64,000 nt of DNA. Source: Fragilaria crotonensis (Eukaryota; Bacillariophyta; Fragilariophyceae; Fragilariales; Fragilariaceae). Below are positions 31,504 to 44,279 of this stretch, in pieces. The notes under the pieces were generated by a model that was given only the letters and a program-made list of their open reading frames with translations, was not told where the DNA came from and searched no databases. Position numbers and translations under genes: made by a program. The stretch covers positions 1 through 64,000 of the forward strand of contig JAKSYS010000013.1 in the NCBI GenBank assembly GCA_022925895.1, read 5' to 3'. Within the stretch, counting starts at the first letter, position 1. The number at the start of each line of letters is the position of its first letter.

Positions 31504-33492
31504 GTGCCTACCCTTGAAGACATGACGCGTCTATTGAGAGCCACCTTGGAAGACATGTCAACTACTGATGAACTGCGCCAGACAGTGACAAACTTCTTCG
31601 ACTGCACTGATGGTTTAGCCAAATTGCCATATAAACTGTGGCGCATCTGGCATCCTTGTAGCGATGCATTGCCGGCTTGGCTGCACAGTTGCGATGTCTA
31701 TCACATTGCCAAGCAAAGATTTCCACCATTGCACCATGTGCTGCACGTGCCAGCAAGCAATGCAATCGAAACCTCACTGATCTCTTCTGTGCATGCATTG
31801 TATCATTCCATTGCCGCCGAATGTGCTGACGACAGCTTGGTATGTTCCAAACTGCTTTCAACGTGTCACACGTTAGTTGTGGCATATCCAGATGACACAG
31901 CAACAACACGCAAAGCTGTGGCAGCCATATCGTTTGTTCTGCACCATCCTACCGTTGTGATCATGTATGTTGGTGTTGACGAGGAGTTCCGCGCTGGTGG
32001 TTTAGGCATATTGCTATTACTCCTTGCCGGCAAATGTTGCATTCCTCCCCTGCAAAAGGTTGTCACTTGTGCAATGATGGTCCGGGTGCATACAGAAGGC
32101 CACACAGAAGCCCGCCGCTTCTTTGAAAATCGCGGATTCAAACTAAGCACAGTTACCTCTGCCAACAGAGGCATGCCCCGGTCCGTCGCAGAAATTGTCA
32201 ATAGCACCCCATGGATGAAGCCACATGTCATGAATGACACTAACGACAACGCTGCTGATGCTGATGCTGATGCTGATGCTGCTGATGTCGATGCTGACGT
32301 CAATGCACCATCCGAATGGTTGTGGTTGGAGTTGCCGGCGTATTGCAAACTCCGCCAGGGAGCAGCGCTGTCCAACTCATATGCTTTGTTGCCGCCAGGG
32401 TGCGTCAAAGCATTCATTCCTTCAAACCAAATTGACCAAGCATGTTTCTGTGCCTTGGTATCACATACAATGACTAATGCTCAAGTCAATTGGTGTGTAA
32501 ACGGGCTTTTGTTGTGGGATCAAGACTGCTTCAAGGACAGTTTGGCATCATCGCAGGATGCACCTGTTTGTTGGCATTACCCATGTCAATTGTCGTGGCG
32601 TGAACGCCTGCAATTGCGGGGACAGTGTCCATTAACGCCAGCCGTTATGATGCTACTGCTTAGCTGCATGATGCGCAATGCCACAATGCCTCTGGCAGGA
32701 ACACATGTTTATTGTTTCACCAATTGTTTTGCGGCATGCACACCGCATGCAAACATTGTTTCAACAGTATTACAAACTACCGCTGCTTTGCAACGTGACG
32801 ACAACACAGCACCTCACTTTCATGCAGTATTGGACACAGATAAGTTTTTAAGCGCTGCTGTTGTCATGGCGTACATTCGCGAGCAGGCAGCATTTTTGGC
32901 CCGTCCATCGGTGTGTGCAGTTTGTCAAGAAGTGGATGGTAACTGGACATGTCTGATGATGCTCAACACATCACATTATCAGTCTAAAACACAACCACAG
33001 CACGGTGCGCCTGTGTGTGGTTTTGTATATTTTGATCCATGTGCGGAGGGTGCGGAATATGATGCTGCATCCATTCATCCATCCAATCCAACTTTGTTCA
33101 TTATGACCATGGCCAAAGCATTGCAAAGCACCACAACGGCTTCCTCAAATCTTGATATGCCTTTCAACGACATGAAATCATTTCAAACTTGGTATGCTTC
33201 CAGCCCGCATAAATTTGGAAATGGGATTTCCTCACACGCAACTTCGTGGTTTAATGGTAATGACTCATTCGTGCAAATCCAACTTCCGGTTAATTATCCA
33301 TTGCGGTGTGATGTTGTGAACGCAGCATTTCAGTCGGGATGGATGTGTCTTTTGTTTGTTGTTGATTGGTGTGTCATGGTTGGCACGCAGCGTTTTGAAT
33401 GGCAACACAAAGGCAATGTTAAACCCGTTATGCCAAAAGATGGCTTGTGGCGTTTTCCAATACCAAAGACATTTGGCATGGGACAATTTTAA
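31504..33492 (+). CDS. E2 cassette protein: GNAT-like domain plus protease-like domain
   Basis: This is an uninterrupted frame of about 662 residues. Residues 125-230 look like a GNAT fold: strand VVIMYVGVD, then EEFRAGGLGILLLLL (the R-x-x-G-x-G acetyl-CoA motif), a strand VTCAMMVRVHTEG and EARRFFENRGFKLS. A run of Asp-Ala repeats (residues 250-266) acts as a hinge. The C-terminal half has the layout of a Ulp1-like protease (GNWTCLMMLNTS, then VYFDPC, then PLRCDVVNAAF), but the usual HW is NW and the Gln is not evident, so activity is doubtful. The same succession GNAT then Ulp1-like then acidic then papain-like occurs in E1 (4403-8767), and this copy is the better preserved for the first two domains. 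The start at 31504 is a TTG; the first ATG is at 31522 (ATGACGCGT). Confidence 0.6.
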   Translation: MPTLEDMTRLLRATLEDMSTTDELRQTVTNFFDCTDGLAKLPYKLWRIWHPCSDALPAWLHSCDVYHIAKQRFPPLHHVLHVPASNAIETSLISSVHALYHSIAAECADDSLVCSKLLSTCHTLVVAYPDDTATTRKAVAAISFVLHHPTVVIMYVGVDEEFRAGGLGILLLLLAGKCCIPPLQKVVTCAMMVRVHTEGHTEARRFFENRGFKLSTVTSANRGMPRSVAEIVNSTPWMKPHVMNDTNDNAADADADADAADVDADVNAPSEWLWLELPAYCKLRQGAALSNSYALLPPGCVKAFIPSNQIDQACFCALVSHTMTNAQVNWCVNGLLLWDQDCFKDSLASSQDAPVCWHYPCQLSWRERLQLRGQCPLTPAVMMLLLSCMMRNATMPLAGTHVYCFTNCFAACTPHANIVSTVLQTTAALQRDDNTAPHFHAVLDTDKFLSAAVVMAYIREQAAFLARPSVCAVCQEVDGNWTCLMMLNTSHYQSKTQPQHGAPVCGFVYFDPCAEGAEYDAASIHPSNPTLFIMTMAKALQSTTTASSNLDMPFNDMKSFQTWYASSPHKFGNGISSHATSWFNGNDSFVQIQLPVNYPLRCDVVNAAFQSGWMCLLFVVDWCVMVGTQRFEWQHKGNVKPVMPKDGLWRFPIPKTFGMGQF

Positions 33493-33494
33493 GC

Positions 33495-36345
33495 AAAAAG
33501 GTAGGCTTACAACTGCGTCGCAGTCCGGCAAGTCGCAAAACAACCAGCAGTACAACTGCATACCTACCGATCGCGTCGGATGTGGAAGCCTTATGTGTGC
33601 AATCAATCATTGCGCTCTGTGATCGCCTGATGTTTTTTTCAGGACGCAGCACAGAATGTGTTCGACAACAGCCTTACTATACCAAGTATCTGAAGCCGCC
33701 TGCGCATGCAACAAATAACTTCGTTAACAAAATGAAAGAAAATACAATCATTGTCGATCAGTCTGGTTTTGGCAACTGGACATCACAGTTGCAAACAAAG
33801 TAATGCGGACAACGCTGCAAACATGTTGTTGTCGTTAAGCATGAAACCAAAGTGCAGAGACTATTTCCGAACATGACGATGCAAAGCCACCGGCAATCAC
33901 AATCATTGCGGTTGAACAGTCAGGGACAACTGATCTAAAAAGCAAAGATAACAAGCAACACAAAGCTAAGCGGAGCAAAAGCAGCAACAGTGTTCAGGAC
34001 AACAGAAATGCAGCGGAACATCAACATGCAGTTGAGAGTGAAAATGATGTCAACAACGATGGCAAGAACAATAATGATGATGAGAACGTCGACGATAGCA
34101 ATGCAGAGGACGGTAAGCATGACAACAACAGGGATGCTGAGAACAGTGACGCGTATGATCAAGATGCAAAGAACAGCGCCAAAGCCAACAGCGATGCAGA
34201 AGGCAGTAACGACGACGACAGCAATACTGCGAACAGTGATGAAGACAACCGAAATGCAGCAAACGACAACGATGGCACAAACAATGATGATGATATCATC
34301 GACGACAGCGATGTAGAGGACAGTAACGACGACAACAACCGAGATGAGGCAAGCAGTGACGTGTATGACCAAGAAGCAGAGAACAGCGACAAACACAACA
34401 GCGATGCAGATGATAGTTTTGACGATGACAGCAAAGCCAAAGACTGAGGGTAGCAGAGGACATGCAAATGTCAGTGACAATGACGACAGCAAGAAAGAAG
34501 AGAATGCTGAATACAACAGCGATGCCGAGAAGAGTGATGACGACGATGAACATTCAGAAGACAGTAATGATGCAAATAACAATAGCGGGAGCAGTGTTGA
34601 CACAAACAACGATGCAACTACGGACTTTGCAGAGGAGGTGCCAGCGGTAAACATGGGTCAATTGGCACCAATAACAGGAGCCATTGGCATGCAACGCAAG
34701 CGTCGACGTGGTGCGACGCGCTTGCCGGCCAGCAAGTCCATCAAACTCACCCCAGAAGAACTGGAGTATCATGCACAAAGCTACGCGAACTTCAGCGACA
34801 AGAAACGTTGCGCAAAATGACAAATCATGACTGTTGCGCAGCCAACAAATGTCGACGGCCTGGTGGTTCAACAAAGCTTGATCCGGACGATGTAGCACGT
34901 GGATGCGACCAGTCATGTAGTCGCTGTGAGATGCTTGGGCATTACATATGCATGCAAAGGCGCAGCAAGAAGCTGTACTGTTTGCTTTGTCTTAGAGTGT
35001 CAAACTGGAGCACCACAGCCGCGGGCGCCTCCGAAAGCTGTAACAGCAGGTCTGAAATCCCGCATGCTTCGATCGCATGTTCTCAATCACCAATTGCCAT
35101 GGAATTCCACATTGCAAAGATGAAATGAATCATGTTATTGCTCACGCCATGCAACGGCTCAATTATAAGTCATGGGCGGAAATGCGGACTATGGTAGCTA
35201 AGCAAAATCGTGCCAATGCCACTGCGCGCCGCCTGTGGCAGACATGGACGGAGGAACGTCGTGCCCAACATAAGCAAAACCGAAACCAAGTGGCCGCAGA
35301 ACGACTTGAGTATGTCAAGGCATACCGTGCATTGCAAAGGAGTATTACGAACTACGCCAAGTGTTATTCCTGATCTTCGTTACGACAAGGTTAAAAAACT
35401 ATTCATTGGACGACAGAATGGAAGTCGGATGATAATGGCCGCACGCTGATTAAACAGGAGGTGGATTATCTGCACGCTTTGTGCAACGTCATTTTCCTTT
35501 GCGTGTTGTTAAGTATGTGCGACGAGTGTCGTTAATGTCAAGAAGCAACTTTGTTCCTGTGCCAAAGCTTGACTTTATCTTTGGATGTGCGTGTCATTAC
35601 ACATGCAAATGGCAACCTGTCACACAGTCGGACGTACCTGAATGTGTTTTGGTAAATATTCAGATCAAACGCAGGATCAATGACTCCGACAGAGGTCCAA
35701 TCAATGTTTGGTGCAAAATATGTTGCGATTTTGCGACAATCAGCTGGACATGGATTCATCCACATCCCACCAGGTCAAGCAAAATGCGAAAGTTTGGAAG
35801 AGGCTCCGTACATACAGAATGGTGCAAGCAGCTCGCTATACGTTACCCACAAGGACATTTGGCCACTTGTGTTTTCTCTGGATTTGCCTCGGCATTGTGG
35901 GCAGTGGGTTTGGAGGAATGCAATGCTGGTCAAGGCAGCGGCACCGTGCACTATGGATGATCCATCAGTGTTAGCACAGCTGGCAAGTTAATTTCCAGTA
36001 CGCCAGGTTGGCTGCTGCCACACAAAATCAAACACGCAGCAACGTTTGATCTGTTACGCGCAAATTTGACTGGGGCATTGGCAGTTGTAATTCTCAAAGC
36101 CTCCGATGGCACATCAAGTCACGCTATTACAGTGCATGACAATGTGATCTTTGACAGCAACGAAAAAACAGCATTGTCCATTGTGTCAAGCAAACTTGAA
36201 TTATTTGTGCTCTACGCAAACACGGCAAGCCAATTACCATGGTGTCGATGGCTGGATATTTGTTTTCGAACATGGCGTGAAAGTTGAAGGAAAGCCACTT
36301 GAGAAGGTCCTTCAACACTTCAACACCCTTCTGGCTGTGTATTAA
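33495..36345 (+). pseudogene. E2 cassette, downstream part: acidic repeats, Cys cluster, helical segment, papain-like domain
   Basis: This reads on from the previous gene in several frames. Positions 33970-34620 encode an Asp/Asn/Ser-rich acidic tract that contains two diverged copies of the same roughly 70-residue unit (each with YDQ-A-NS). Positions 34650-34990 give a basic block (KRRRGATRLPASKS) and a Cys cluster (CCAANKC, CDQSCSRCEMLGHYIC, CLLC) that could bind zinc. Positions 35130-35373 give an Arg/Gln-rich helix. Positions 35690-36190 give the papain-like domain: ATCVFSGFASALWAVG with the Cys, then TSSHAITVH and IFDSNEKTAL with the His and Asn. This matches E1 (LCVSKSLASALYAIG, GSHAVTIH, VYDANE). 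About five frame changes are visible. The DIRS-like element begins 45 bases after the last frame. Confidence 0.55.
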
Positions 36346-36390
36346 CTATTAACTGATGTTGCTGCGAGCTCTTTATCGCGGGCTTTCAAT

Positions 36391-36546
36391 GGCATGTCCG
36401 AAGATCGGGAAAGGACGGGCAGTCGCCATCAGACAGACGAACACGAGACACAGACAGACGAACACCACGACACAACACAACACAAGATACGAATTGCTCA
36501 CAATCCGAACGAACTCGAATCGACAAAGACACTACTCTAGTTAATC
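36391..36546 (+). repeat. Split direct repeat A1 of the YR retroelement
   Basis: 156 bases starting GGCATGTCCGAAGATCGGG, repeated without visible change at 42742-42897. It marks the left end of the element. Confidence 0.9.
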
Positions 36547-39500
36547 TGGCCTCTCCCCCGACCCGACTTGAACCACAGACGCAATGGAGGGGTCAGACGA
36601 CGCTCGCTCACCGATGACGATGACCTTGACGTGGTTGGACGTTTTCAGGAAGCTCGACCAGTGGGAGGTCGTCGAAAAGCTCAGCGCTTTGAATTCGAAG
36701 ACGAACTCGGTCAGTACAAATTCTACAGGATTCGTACACTTGTGCTCTCCGGAAGTCGCCCACCTTATGGTAAACACGCACGGAGTCATCCGACTCTTTC
36801 ACCACTTCCACCACGACGCTGACGATGGACTCAACGACGGGACGAACGCCCTTTGGGCACTGATGGGGGCTGGCGGCTTCGCCGCCGCCATGGCGGTCGA
36901 CACGAAACAGGTCGTAGAGCGACACATCGGAACGCCTTTTGATTGGTCGAGGATGCTCTCGTGGAATTCTACGTCGGACGTACTGGCGGCGATCAATGAA
37001 TCTCTGACGACACGTGACCAGGTGCCAGGCGTCAGCACCGGAGCCACGCGCGAAGCCGAGCCAGCCGGCACCCTGCCGACTGCAACCAGAGGACGACCGA
37101 AGAAAGGAAGCGGAACGAAGCACCGGGCGAAGCCAAGCAAGCCAGTCGACGCGAGCGAGGACGACACAGACGACGTCACGGTCGTCGGGTTCACGATGAA
37201 GCCCACCGTCCCGGTGCCGGCCTTCATCGCAGCCGCCATCATGGACACTTACGTCACCGCGCCAGAGGAGCTCGCCCTACTGATCGTCAACGCCATTAAA
37301 CAGAGAGCGAGCGAGGACCCAGACCCGTCCAGAGCAACCATCCGCGCGGAGGCAGCCTCTTACATCCCGCGGTGGGTCCTCAGCGTAGCGGTAAACTCGA
37401 GGAGGACCCCGGGACCGACAAAGCGAGGGGTGGCGGCATCAAACGCATACTCCAAACGATCGGACGAATGGGCGAAATCGCTACACCTCAAGCATCTGGC
37501 GGTCAGAGCTAGGAGCCTCATTCGGACGGACGACCATGCCAGCACGCCAGGACGCACAGAGGACGCCATTCGAAACCTGTCAACGTTACTGGAGCGACAG
37601 GCAGCAAACGCAGCGACCTCGTCCCCCCCAAACGTCGAAGACAGGCTTTGACTCTTTCCCGCCGTCGACGAAACGAATGGTCCTTTTCGTGTCCGAAAGG
37701 GACGCCGACAGGATGATTCGCAGCCGCCCGGTCCAGTCTTTCTCGGACATCCTGACGCTTAGCAACGTGGCCTACGTACAAAACCACATCCACCACTTCT
37801 TGAGGAACACCAAAGGTCGAGACGCGTTCATTCCCATGGGCTTCTGCGCCGCAATCCGCACCGCTTCTTTCACGGCCGACACACCTGACCGGCCAGGGGC
37901 CTTCAGCCTCTTCTGTTGCGGTCCCCAGACGTTCGCCCGAGCAGCAGCGATCGGGCGAGAAGCCTCTGATCACGCCAGCACCCTTGTGCAAATGCAACTC
38001 AAGACGACCGACACGACCACGGGCTTCTCGGAGAAGGACATCAAGAGCATGACAAAACTCAACTTCACGGTGCCGAAAGATTTTCACGAACTCGCGCGGC
38101 TTATCGAGAACATGAGCGGAGTGCTGGAGCTCCTTTTCGGAGCCAATTCCCGCTCACACATGTTGGACGAGTGGAGCCGTTTCCTGACCAGGGCGGTCGG
38201 CTCCACACTGGCGACGCTCCGCCAGCTAGCGCACGCTGACCCTCAGCCGCGTGCAGGTTAGGTTGGTTCATCGAAAACGCATGCAACAATACCTAGTTCT
38301 CTGCGCTGGAGTCGAACACGAGGACGAGATCAACCCAGCACTCCTAGAATTCAGGTCCACCCGGCAGCAGTTGGAGGACGGCGCCTTTGTCTTCCCGGCC
38401 TGCGACTTCCTCAAGGAGCGGCTGGGACGTGGAGTCGACCAAAAGGGCGACTCGCAGCCTGTAGCCGCCGCCGGGAGCGCTCGAGCCGGACGTCGCGGGC
38501 AACCCGCGGACGCAGTCACAAACCCACAGCAGGACCTTTTCCCGAGAGACGCGAACGACACTTGGCAGGTGTTCCTCGATCACGTCCGAAGTGGACCGAT
38601 CCCGAACATGTGCTGCAGGTGGCACCTAAACGGGAAGTGCGTCAAGAGCTGTTTCTTGAGCGCCTCGCACGTCGCCCTCACGACCGAACAGACGACCGCC
38701 GTACGAGCGTGGATAGAGCAGTGCCGGGCGCGCATGCGCCGCCCTCGTCCGACGCGACGCCGCCCAGCAAGAAAACAAAATTAGGACCCTCTGCATCTGC
38801 TTACTTCCAGCCCGCCTTCGTCGCACAGCCGTCGCAATGGGCGTTCGACCAGGAACGGTCGACGGCCGAGTTCCACAACAGACGCCACGTAGGACGCCCC
38901 GGACTTTATCGGAATCTGCCGCCCGAGACAGTCCCGCGGGAACCCACGCGCACGAACCTTCTCGCCCCCGCCACGTCGCCGACGCCCCGCATCTCTCGCC
39001 AGCCCGCGACGACCCGTCACGAAACGAAGTCGGGCCTGGAGCGCTACGCTCCCGCCCTCGACTCGCCACCGACCGACCACTCCGTGGCGCGCGCATTGTC
39101 GCCCGGAGACGCCCACGACGCGCCGACATCAGCCCTCGCAGACACGCCACGCCCGCTTCCCGGTAAGTTCCCATCGTTGGTGCCATTGCCGACGATCCCG
39201 CTCCCGAACGTCGACTCGCCGTTCCCACGACTCCCCGAACCACGCCTGGCCGATGCCCTTGCCACTATTTTGCACTCCGGCCAACCGCGCACCCACGCGA
39301 CGGAGTTTCGCTTCGACTGGACGCACGACGCCGCCCGCCACAACCTCGCGGTGCTCAAACGGTACGCCCTCGACCTCGACGCCGCCCTTCGGGCCCAGCC
39401 GTTCAGCGCCCTGACGCCGGGATCCGAGTTTCGCCCCACCGAACTTCTCGCCCCGCTCCTGTCCGCCCACCCCTCTGGCCGCGTTTTCAGGAGCGCATCT

Positions 39501-42443
39501 CGAAGGGCCGAGTTCCGCTTCGCGAGATCTCGGATTCTGACCGCCTCGCGGACGTGCGCGCCAACTTAGCTCGCGGCAATCACAAATCGGCCCGAGGCCA
39601 CGAGGCAAAGTTGATATCCATGCTGAAGGACGAAGCCTCAAGGGGTTGGCAGCTACCACTGCCGCGAGAAGCCGCCTTAGAGATCAAGGGATGCGAGGTC
39701 GCGCCTCTGGGGATGGTCGCGCAGACGTCGATCGACGAAAGGAAATTCAATAGAAACTCCGACTGACACATGACCAGTCATTCAGCCCGAGCGGAGTGGC
39801 AGGACGAAGCGTAAATGAACGCGTGGACACATCCCAACTGACAGAAGCACGTTTCGAAAAGCATTCAGCAGACTCATGTACCACATCTCGTTCCTGCGCC
39901 AACTATGGCCAGACGAGCCTATCTGGATGACGAAGGTCGACTGCAAATCCGCCTACAGACGAATCCATCTCAAAGCAGCCACAGCCATGAAGTCCTGCAC
40001 GAGTATCGACGACCTGCTGTTAGTGGCGCTGAGGATGACGTTCGGTGGAGCGCCAAACCCATCGCAATGGAGCGACGTGTCGGAGATGATCACGGACTTG
40101 GCAAACGACCTTGTCCGCAGGGACGACTGGGATCCGAGCGTCTACCACTCGCCGCACCAGCACCTCCTGGACACCGAAGGGGCAGTGGACAATGACAAAG
40201 GGTCGGTCGACAAAATGAGTGTTTTCGGCAAGGCGGACTACTTCGCAGTGAACTATCCACCCTACGACGACCTCCCTCGCTTCGACTGCTACCTGGACGA
40301 CATTTTGGGGCCTTCAACCCCGCGACGCAGAAAGAGCGCTGCCGCGATCCCGCTGGCGCTCCACCTGGTCGGGAGGCCTTGCGACCCCGAGGTTAGGAGA
40401 CTTTTCCCAGAGACGATATCCTTGCGATCCCAAAGTTCCTGGCCGAGGCCAAACCATCCGAGAGGAAGATGATCCTCGGATGGATCGTGGACACACGCCG
40501 CTTCGTCGTCGCACTGCCTCACGATAAGCACATGAGCTGGACGCAAGCCGTTGACAGGATGCTGACGCACAGACATGCCTTCGTGACGACGAGAGACCTA
40601 GAGACGACCCTCGGACGTTTTAGCCACGCCGCCTACGTCATCCCTTACGCAAGACACTTTATGGGAAGGCTATACAAGGCCTGCGAGCGTTCGAAGCAGG
40701 CCGGGAAGGCGAGACTGACCAAACCCCAACTGGACGACCTGATTCTGTGGAAGGCTTTCCTTCAGAAGGCGTCGCGAGGTATCTCGATCAACAGGCTGGT
40801 TTGCCGGTGGCCGACGCGCATAGTGAGGGTGGACGCATGCCCACAAGGCATCGGAGGCTACTGCCTCAAGAGCGGCCTGGCGTGGCGATATCAGCTACCA
40901 GAGCACCTGCTGGGGCGAGCGACCCTAAACACTCTCGAGTTCCTTGCTGCCTTTGTGGGGATGATCGTGGAATTCCACGAAGGGGCCGCGTGGACGGACG
41001 AAGACGTTCTGCTCAGTCAGGAGACAGCACCTCAGCAGCGGGATGGCTTGCTAAGTCGAACTTCAACGACGATTGTCCGCTTCACCTGACGATAGCCCGA
41101 GCGTTCGCTGATTTCTGCCTCACGCACGAGATAGACCACTACACGCAGTGGTTCCCGGGAAAGAGAACAAGGTGGCGGACATGCTCTCGAGATTTCGCTC
41201 TAGACGACGCGGCACTGACAGACTTGATCACGAAAAACTGCTCACCGTTTGTTCCACAGAACTTCAGGATCATCCCTTTGCGGCCAGCCCTTATTTCGCA
41301 GATTGGAGGCTGGCTGCAGCTGCTACCCAAACGCAGCTCTTGCCGACTCAACCCGTGCCAAGCGCGATAGCAGCTGGCGCTGTTACGAAAGATTCCTCGG
41401 ACGAATCGACGGAGTCGGGAGAGCCTTTTCTCAAGGACTCGGACGAAAGCGAAAGCAGAAACGTTCGCCTGCTTCGCCGCCGCCCTTCGGGACGGACGGC
41501 TTCGCTCCCGACAACCTCAGGAAGCTGGCAATGGACCCTTGTCCGGTTCCATTCGTGCCACCCTCGACGGTGTGGCTCAGGCCTTCAGGCTTAACAAATT
41601 TGAGAGCCCAATCCACGACGCCGCCGGACGACTCGACCCCCTTCTGGCTTTACAACTGAAACGTTACGCCGACGAGGACCCAGGACCTACCCCACAGCAG
41701 GCGCTGCCGTTAGAGGTGATTCGAAAGGTTCGATCCTGGGCAAGAAACGAGACGGACATCGCTATTGGACAACTTGTGGTGGTCGCGTTCTTTTTCGCCA
41801 TGAGGTCGTGCGAATATTCCGATGTCGGAAGCCGACGGACGACATCAGTGATCAGAGTGGACGACGTTCGTTTCCGACAGAAGGGACAGGACCTGCAGAC
41901 AACCGACCGAGGACAACTGGAGAATGCCGACACCGTGTCGATCACCTTCCGGCGACAAAGAACGGGGACAAAGGCGCGACAGTGACTCAGCATCGAAACG
42001 ACAGGCAGGGACAAACGGACATCTGCCCCGTCCGCGTGCTAGCGGACCTGACGACGAGTACGGAGTTACGATTGCCATTCACGGACGAACCCGAAGATTA
42101 ACGCCGTCAGGACGCAGGACTCAGACGAACCCCAACACATCTCTTCCAAGTCCATACTGAGGCAGCTCAGGATGGCGACGACTCGCAGGGGAGGAGAGGC
42201 TTGGCCTCCAGGCGAGTGGCATCGGCACTCACTCGATCAGATCAGGCGCCGCGATGGCCATGCACCTCGCCGGAGTTCCAAGTGAGACGATTCAGATGGT
42301 GGGGAGGTGGCGAAGCCAGACGTTCATGAGATACCTCCAATTCAAGTGCCGGACTCGACACTCGAGTAGCCGCACGCATGACGAGTCGACAATCTTTCTA
42401 CACGATCGCCCCAGATTCTGCGGACGAACGACAACCGGAAAAT

Positions 42444-42741
42444 GGCGGAAACCAGGTCGACTCACAATCGCGCGACGGACCCCCGCTAGATAACTATCAC
42501 GGGACCGACACCGCGAGACGAACCAGGAGAGAGAGACAAAACTATTAGGACCAGATTCCGATGCCATCTATTTATTTCTACTAGTCTCACGAGCACAAAA
42601 GAGAAACGAGAATGACCACAGACAACACACGAATCGACGCGACAGTGCGCGAGACAACGGTACGACGAAACCACGAAGCAGACGACTCATCCGACTAAAC
42701 GGACTTAGAGAAATTTGGACAAGACTCGGAATTTATTTCGT
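42444..42741 (+). repeat. Split direct repeat B1 of the YR retroelement
   Basis: 298 bases starting GGCGGAAACCAGGTCG, repeated at 42986-43283 with one visible difference. It overlaps the end of the recombinase region and abuts A2. Confidence 0.9.
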
Positions 42742-42897
42742 GGCATGTCCGAAGATCGGGAAAGGACGGGCAGTCGCCATCAGACAGACGAACACGAGAC
42801 ACAGACAGACGAACACCACGACACAACACAACACAAGATACGAATTGCTCACAATCCGAACGAACTCGAATCGACAAAGACACTACTCTAGTTAATC
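42742..42897 (+). repeat. Split direct repeat A2 of the YR retroelement
   Basis: Second copy of the 156-base A repeat, joined directly to B1. An 88-base spacer (42898-42985), which contains the palindrome GGCGCCCCTGGCGCC, separates it from B2. Confidence 0.9.
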
Positions 42898-42985
42898 CCA
42901 CCCACCCACACCTCCTCTCCTGGCCCGATGCCTAGGTTCATCGGCGCCCCTGGCGCCGGTTACCTCCTGGCCATGCTCTGCATGG

Positions 42986-43283
42986 GGCGGAAACCAGGTC
43001 GACTCACAATCGCGCGACGGACCCCCGCTAGATAACTATCACGGGACCGACACCGCGAGACGAACCAGGAGAGAGAGACAAAACTATTAGGACCAGATTC
43101 CGATGCCATCTATTTATTTCTACTAGTCTCACGAGCGCAAAAGAGAAACGAGAATGACCACAGACAACACACGAATCGACGCGACAGTGCGCGAGACAAC
43201 GGTACGACGAAACCACGAAGCAGACGACTCATCCGACTAAACGGACTTAGAGAAATTTGGACAAGACTCGGAATTTATTTCGT
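42986..43283 (+). repeat. Split direct repeat B2 of the YR retroelement
   Basis: Second copy of the 298-base B repeat and the right end of the element. The last bases are TTTATTTCGT. Confidence 0.9.
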
Positions 43284-44271
43284 AACTTCTCGACCTTATG
43301 TCGACCGACATAAAAATAAGTGAAAACGGTTAAGACGAGTTTAGTGATTTTCCAACGGAATTTCGCATTTGACATAAAATACAATTCTTCTTATCCAATA
43401 TGTATACACCTATCTAAATTCTCCGAACGAATGGAATAGTAGAAATGTACGAAGGACAAATTTGCCTTGATATAAATGAAAGAAGGCTTCGAAAAATACA
43501 AAGGTAAGGTCTGGTATGACAATCCGATGAATGAATTCTTCACGTTTGATTCTTATGGATTTACTTGAGATACTCCGACACATTCGAATGGAATCTTTTA
43601 ATTAGGAATCGTCAAGATACATATGTTTTCGAGCAGTTTCTTATATTTTCTTAAGGTTTCTCAAACTTTCTTCAGAAACTTTAAGAAGATTTGAGTTGCT
43701 TATAAAATCTTAAATAATCCACGTGAACCTGGTAATAAAATCGCAGCTTTTTAAATTTTCTTAAATAATCTCGAACTTTCTCCATCGGACATGAGAAAAA
43801 AGAAGTTTCTCGTATTTTCTTAAACTTTCTCATTCTTTCTCAAACCTACTTAATGAAAGATTCCTATCTGTAACTCTTGTTCGAAAACAATTTATCCGAA
43901 CTATGGTCTGCCAACTAGGACAAAATGAAATCACTATATTGTAGAACAAGCTCGTATGTTGGAAAGTTATGCTGACTTTTGGTAGGACACAAGTATTTAA
44001 TTGCCCATCAGAATAAATGAGGTGCGTCACGTTTTGAAATGAGATCTGATCGTGAATTACAGAATTTCGTCGTTGAGGCATTTTCAATATGCACGGACAC
44101 ATTCTGCCAACCCTGTACGGAGTTCGAAACACGATTTAGAAGGAATTCCTGAACCTCCTGGCCCAAGCACGTTTCGGCGGATCCACATGCAGAATATGAA
44201 CATAGAGGGAGATAGCGAGGGTGGGTGGTGCTGTACTGTACCGTATTTCACAGTACGATGTCCACGGAGGA
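43284..44271. other. AT-rich stretch without genes
   Basis: No open frame of note. Positions 43620-43860 are a degenerate repeat of TTTCTTAAACTTTCTC-like words. The rest is AT-rich and unstructured to my eye. Confidence 0.5.
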
Positions 44272-44279
44272 CATGCCAC

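Larger units (their letters stand above)
36391..43283 (+). mobile_element. Tyrosine-recombinase retroelement (DIRS/Ngaro-PAT-like) with split direct repeats, broken
   Basis: The layout is A1 (36391-36546), internal region, B1 (42444-42741), A2 (42742-42897), B2 (42986-43283), the split-direct-repeat arrangement of PAT/Ngaro-type YR retroelements. Parts in order on the plus strand: a Gag-like region (about 36584-39600), reverse transcriptase (about 39876-40470, with the YLDD catalytic box), RNase H (about 40470-41170) and a tyrosine recombinase (about 41350-42380). No target duplication flanks it, as expected for this class. The A copies appear identical and the B copies differ at one base that I can see, so insertion was recent. 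The coding region is nevertheless broken, spread over roughly half a dozen or more reading-frame pieces. It sits directly after the E2 cassette. Confidence 0.85.

Noticed and set aside
33935-34654. A 239-residue hydrophobic frame on the minus strand
   Set aside because: It is the antisense of the acidic Asp/Asn repeat tract, whose codons read as Val/Ile/Leu on the other strand.
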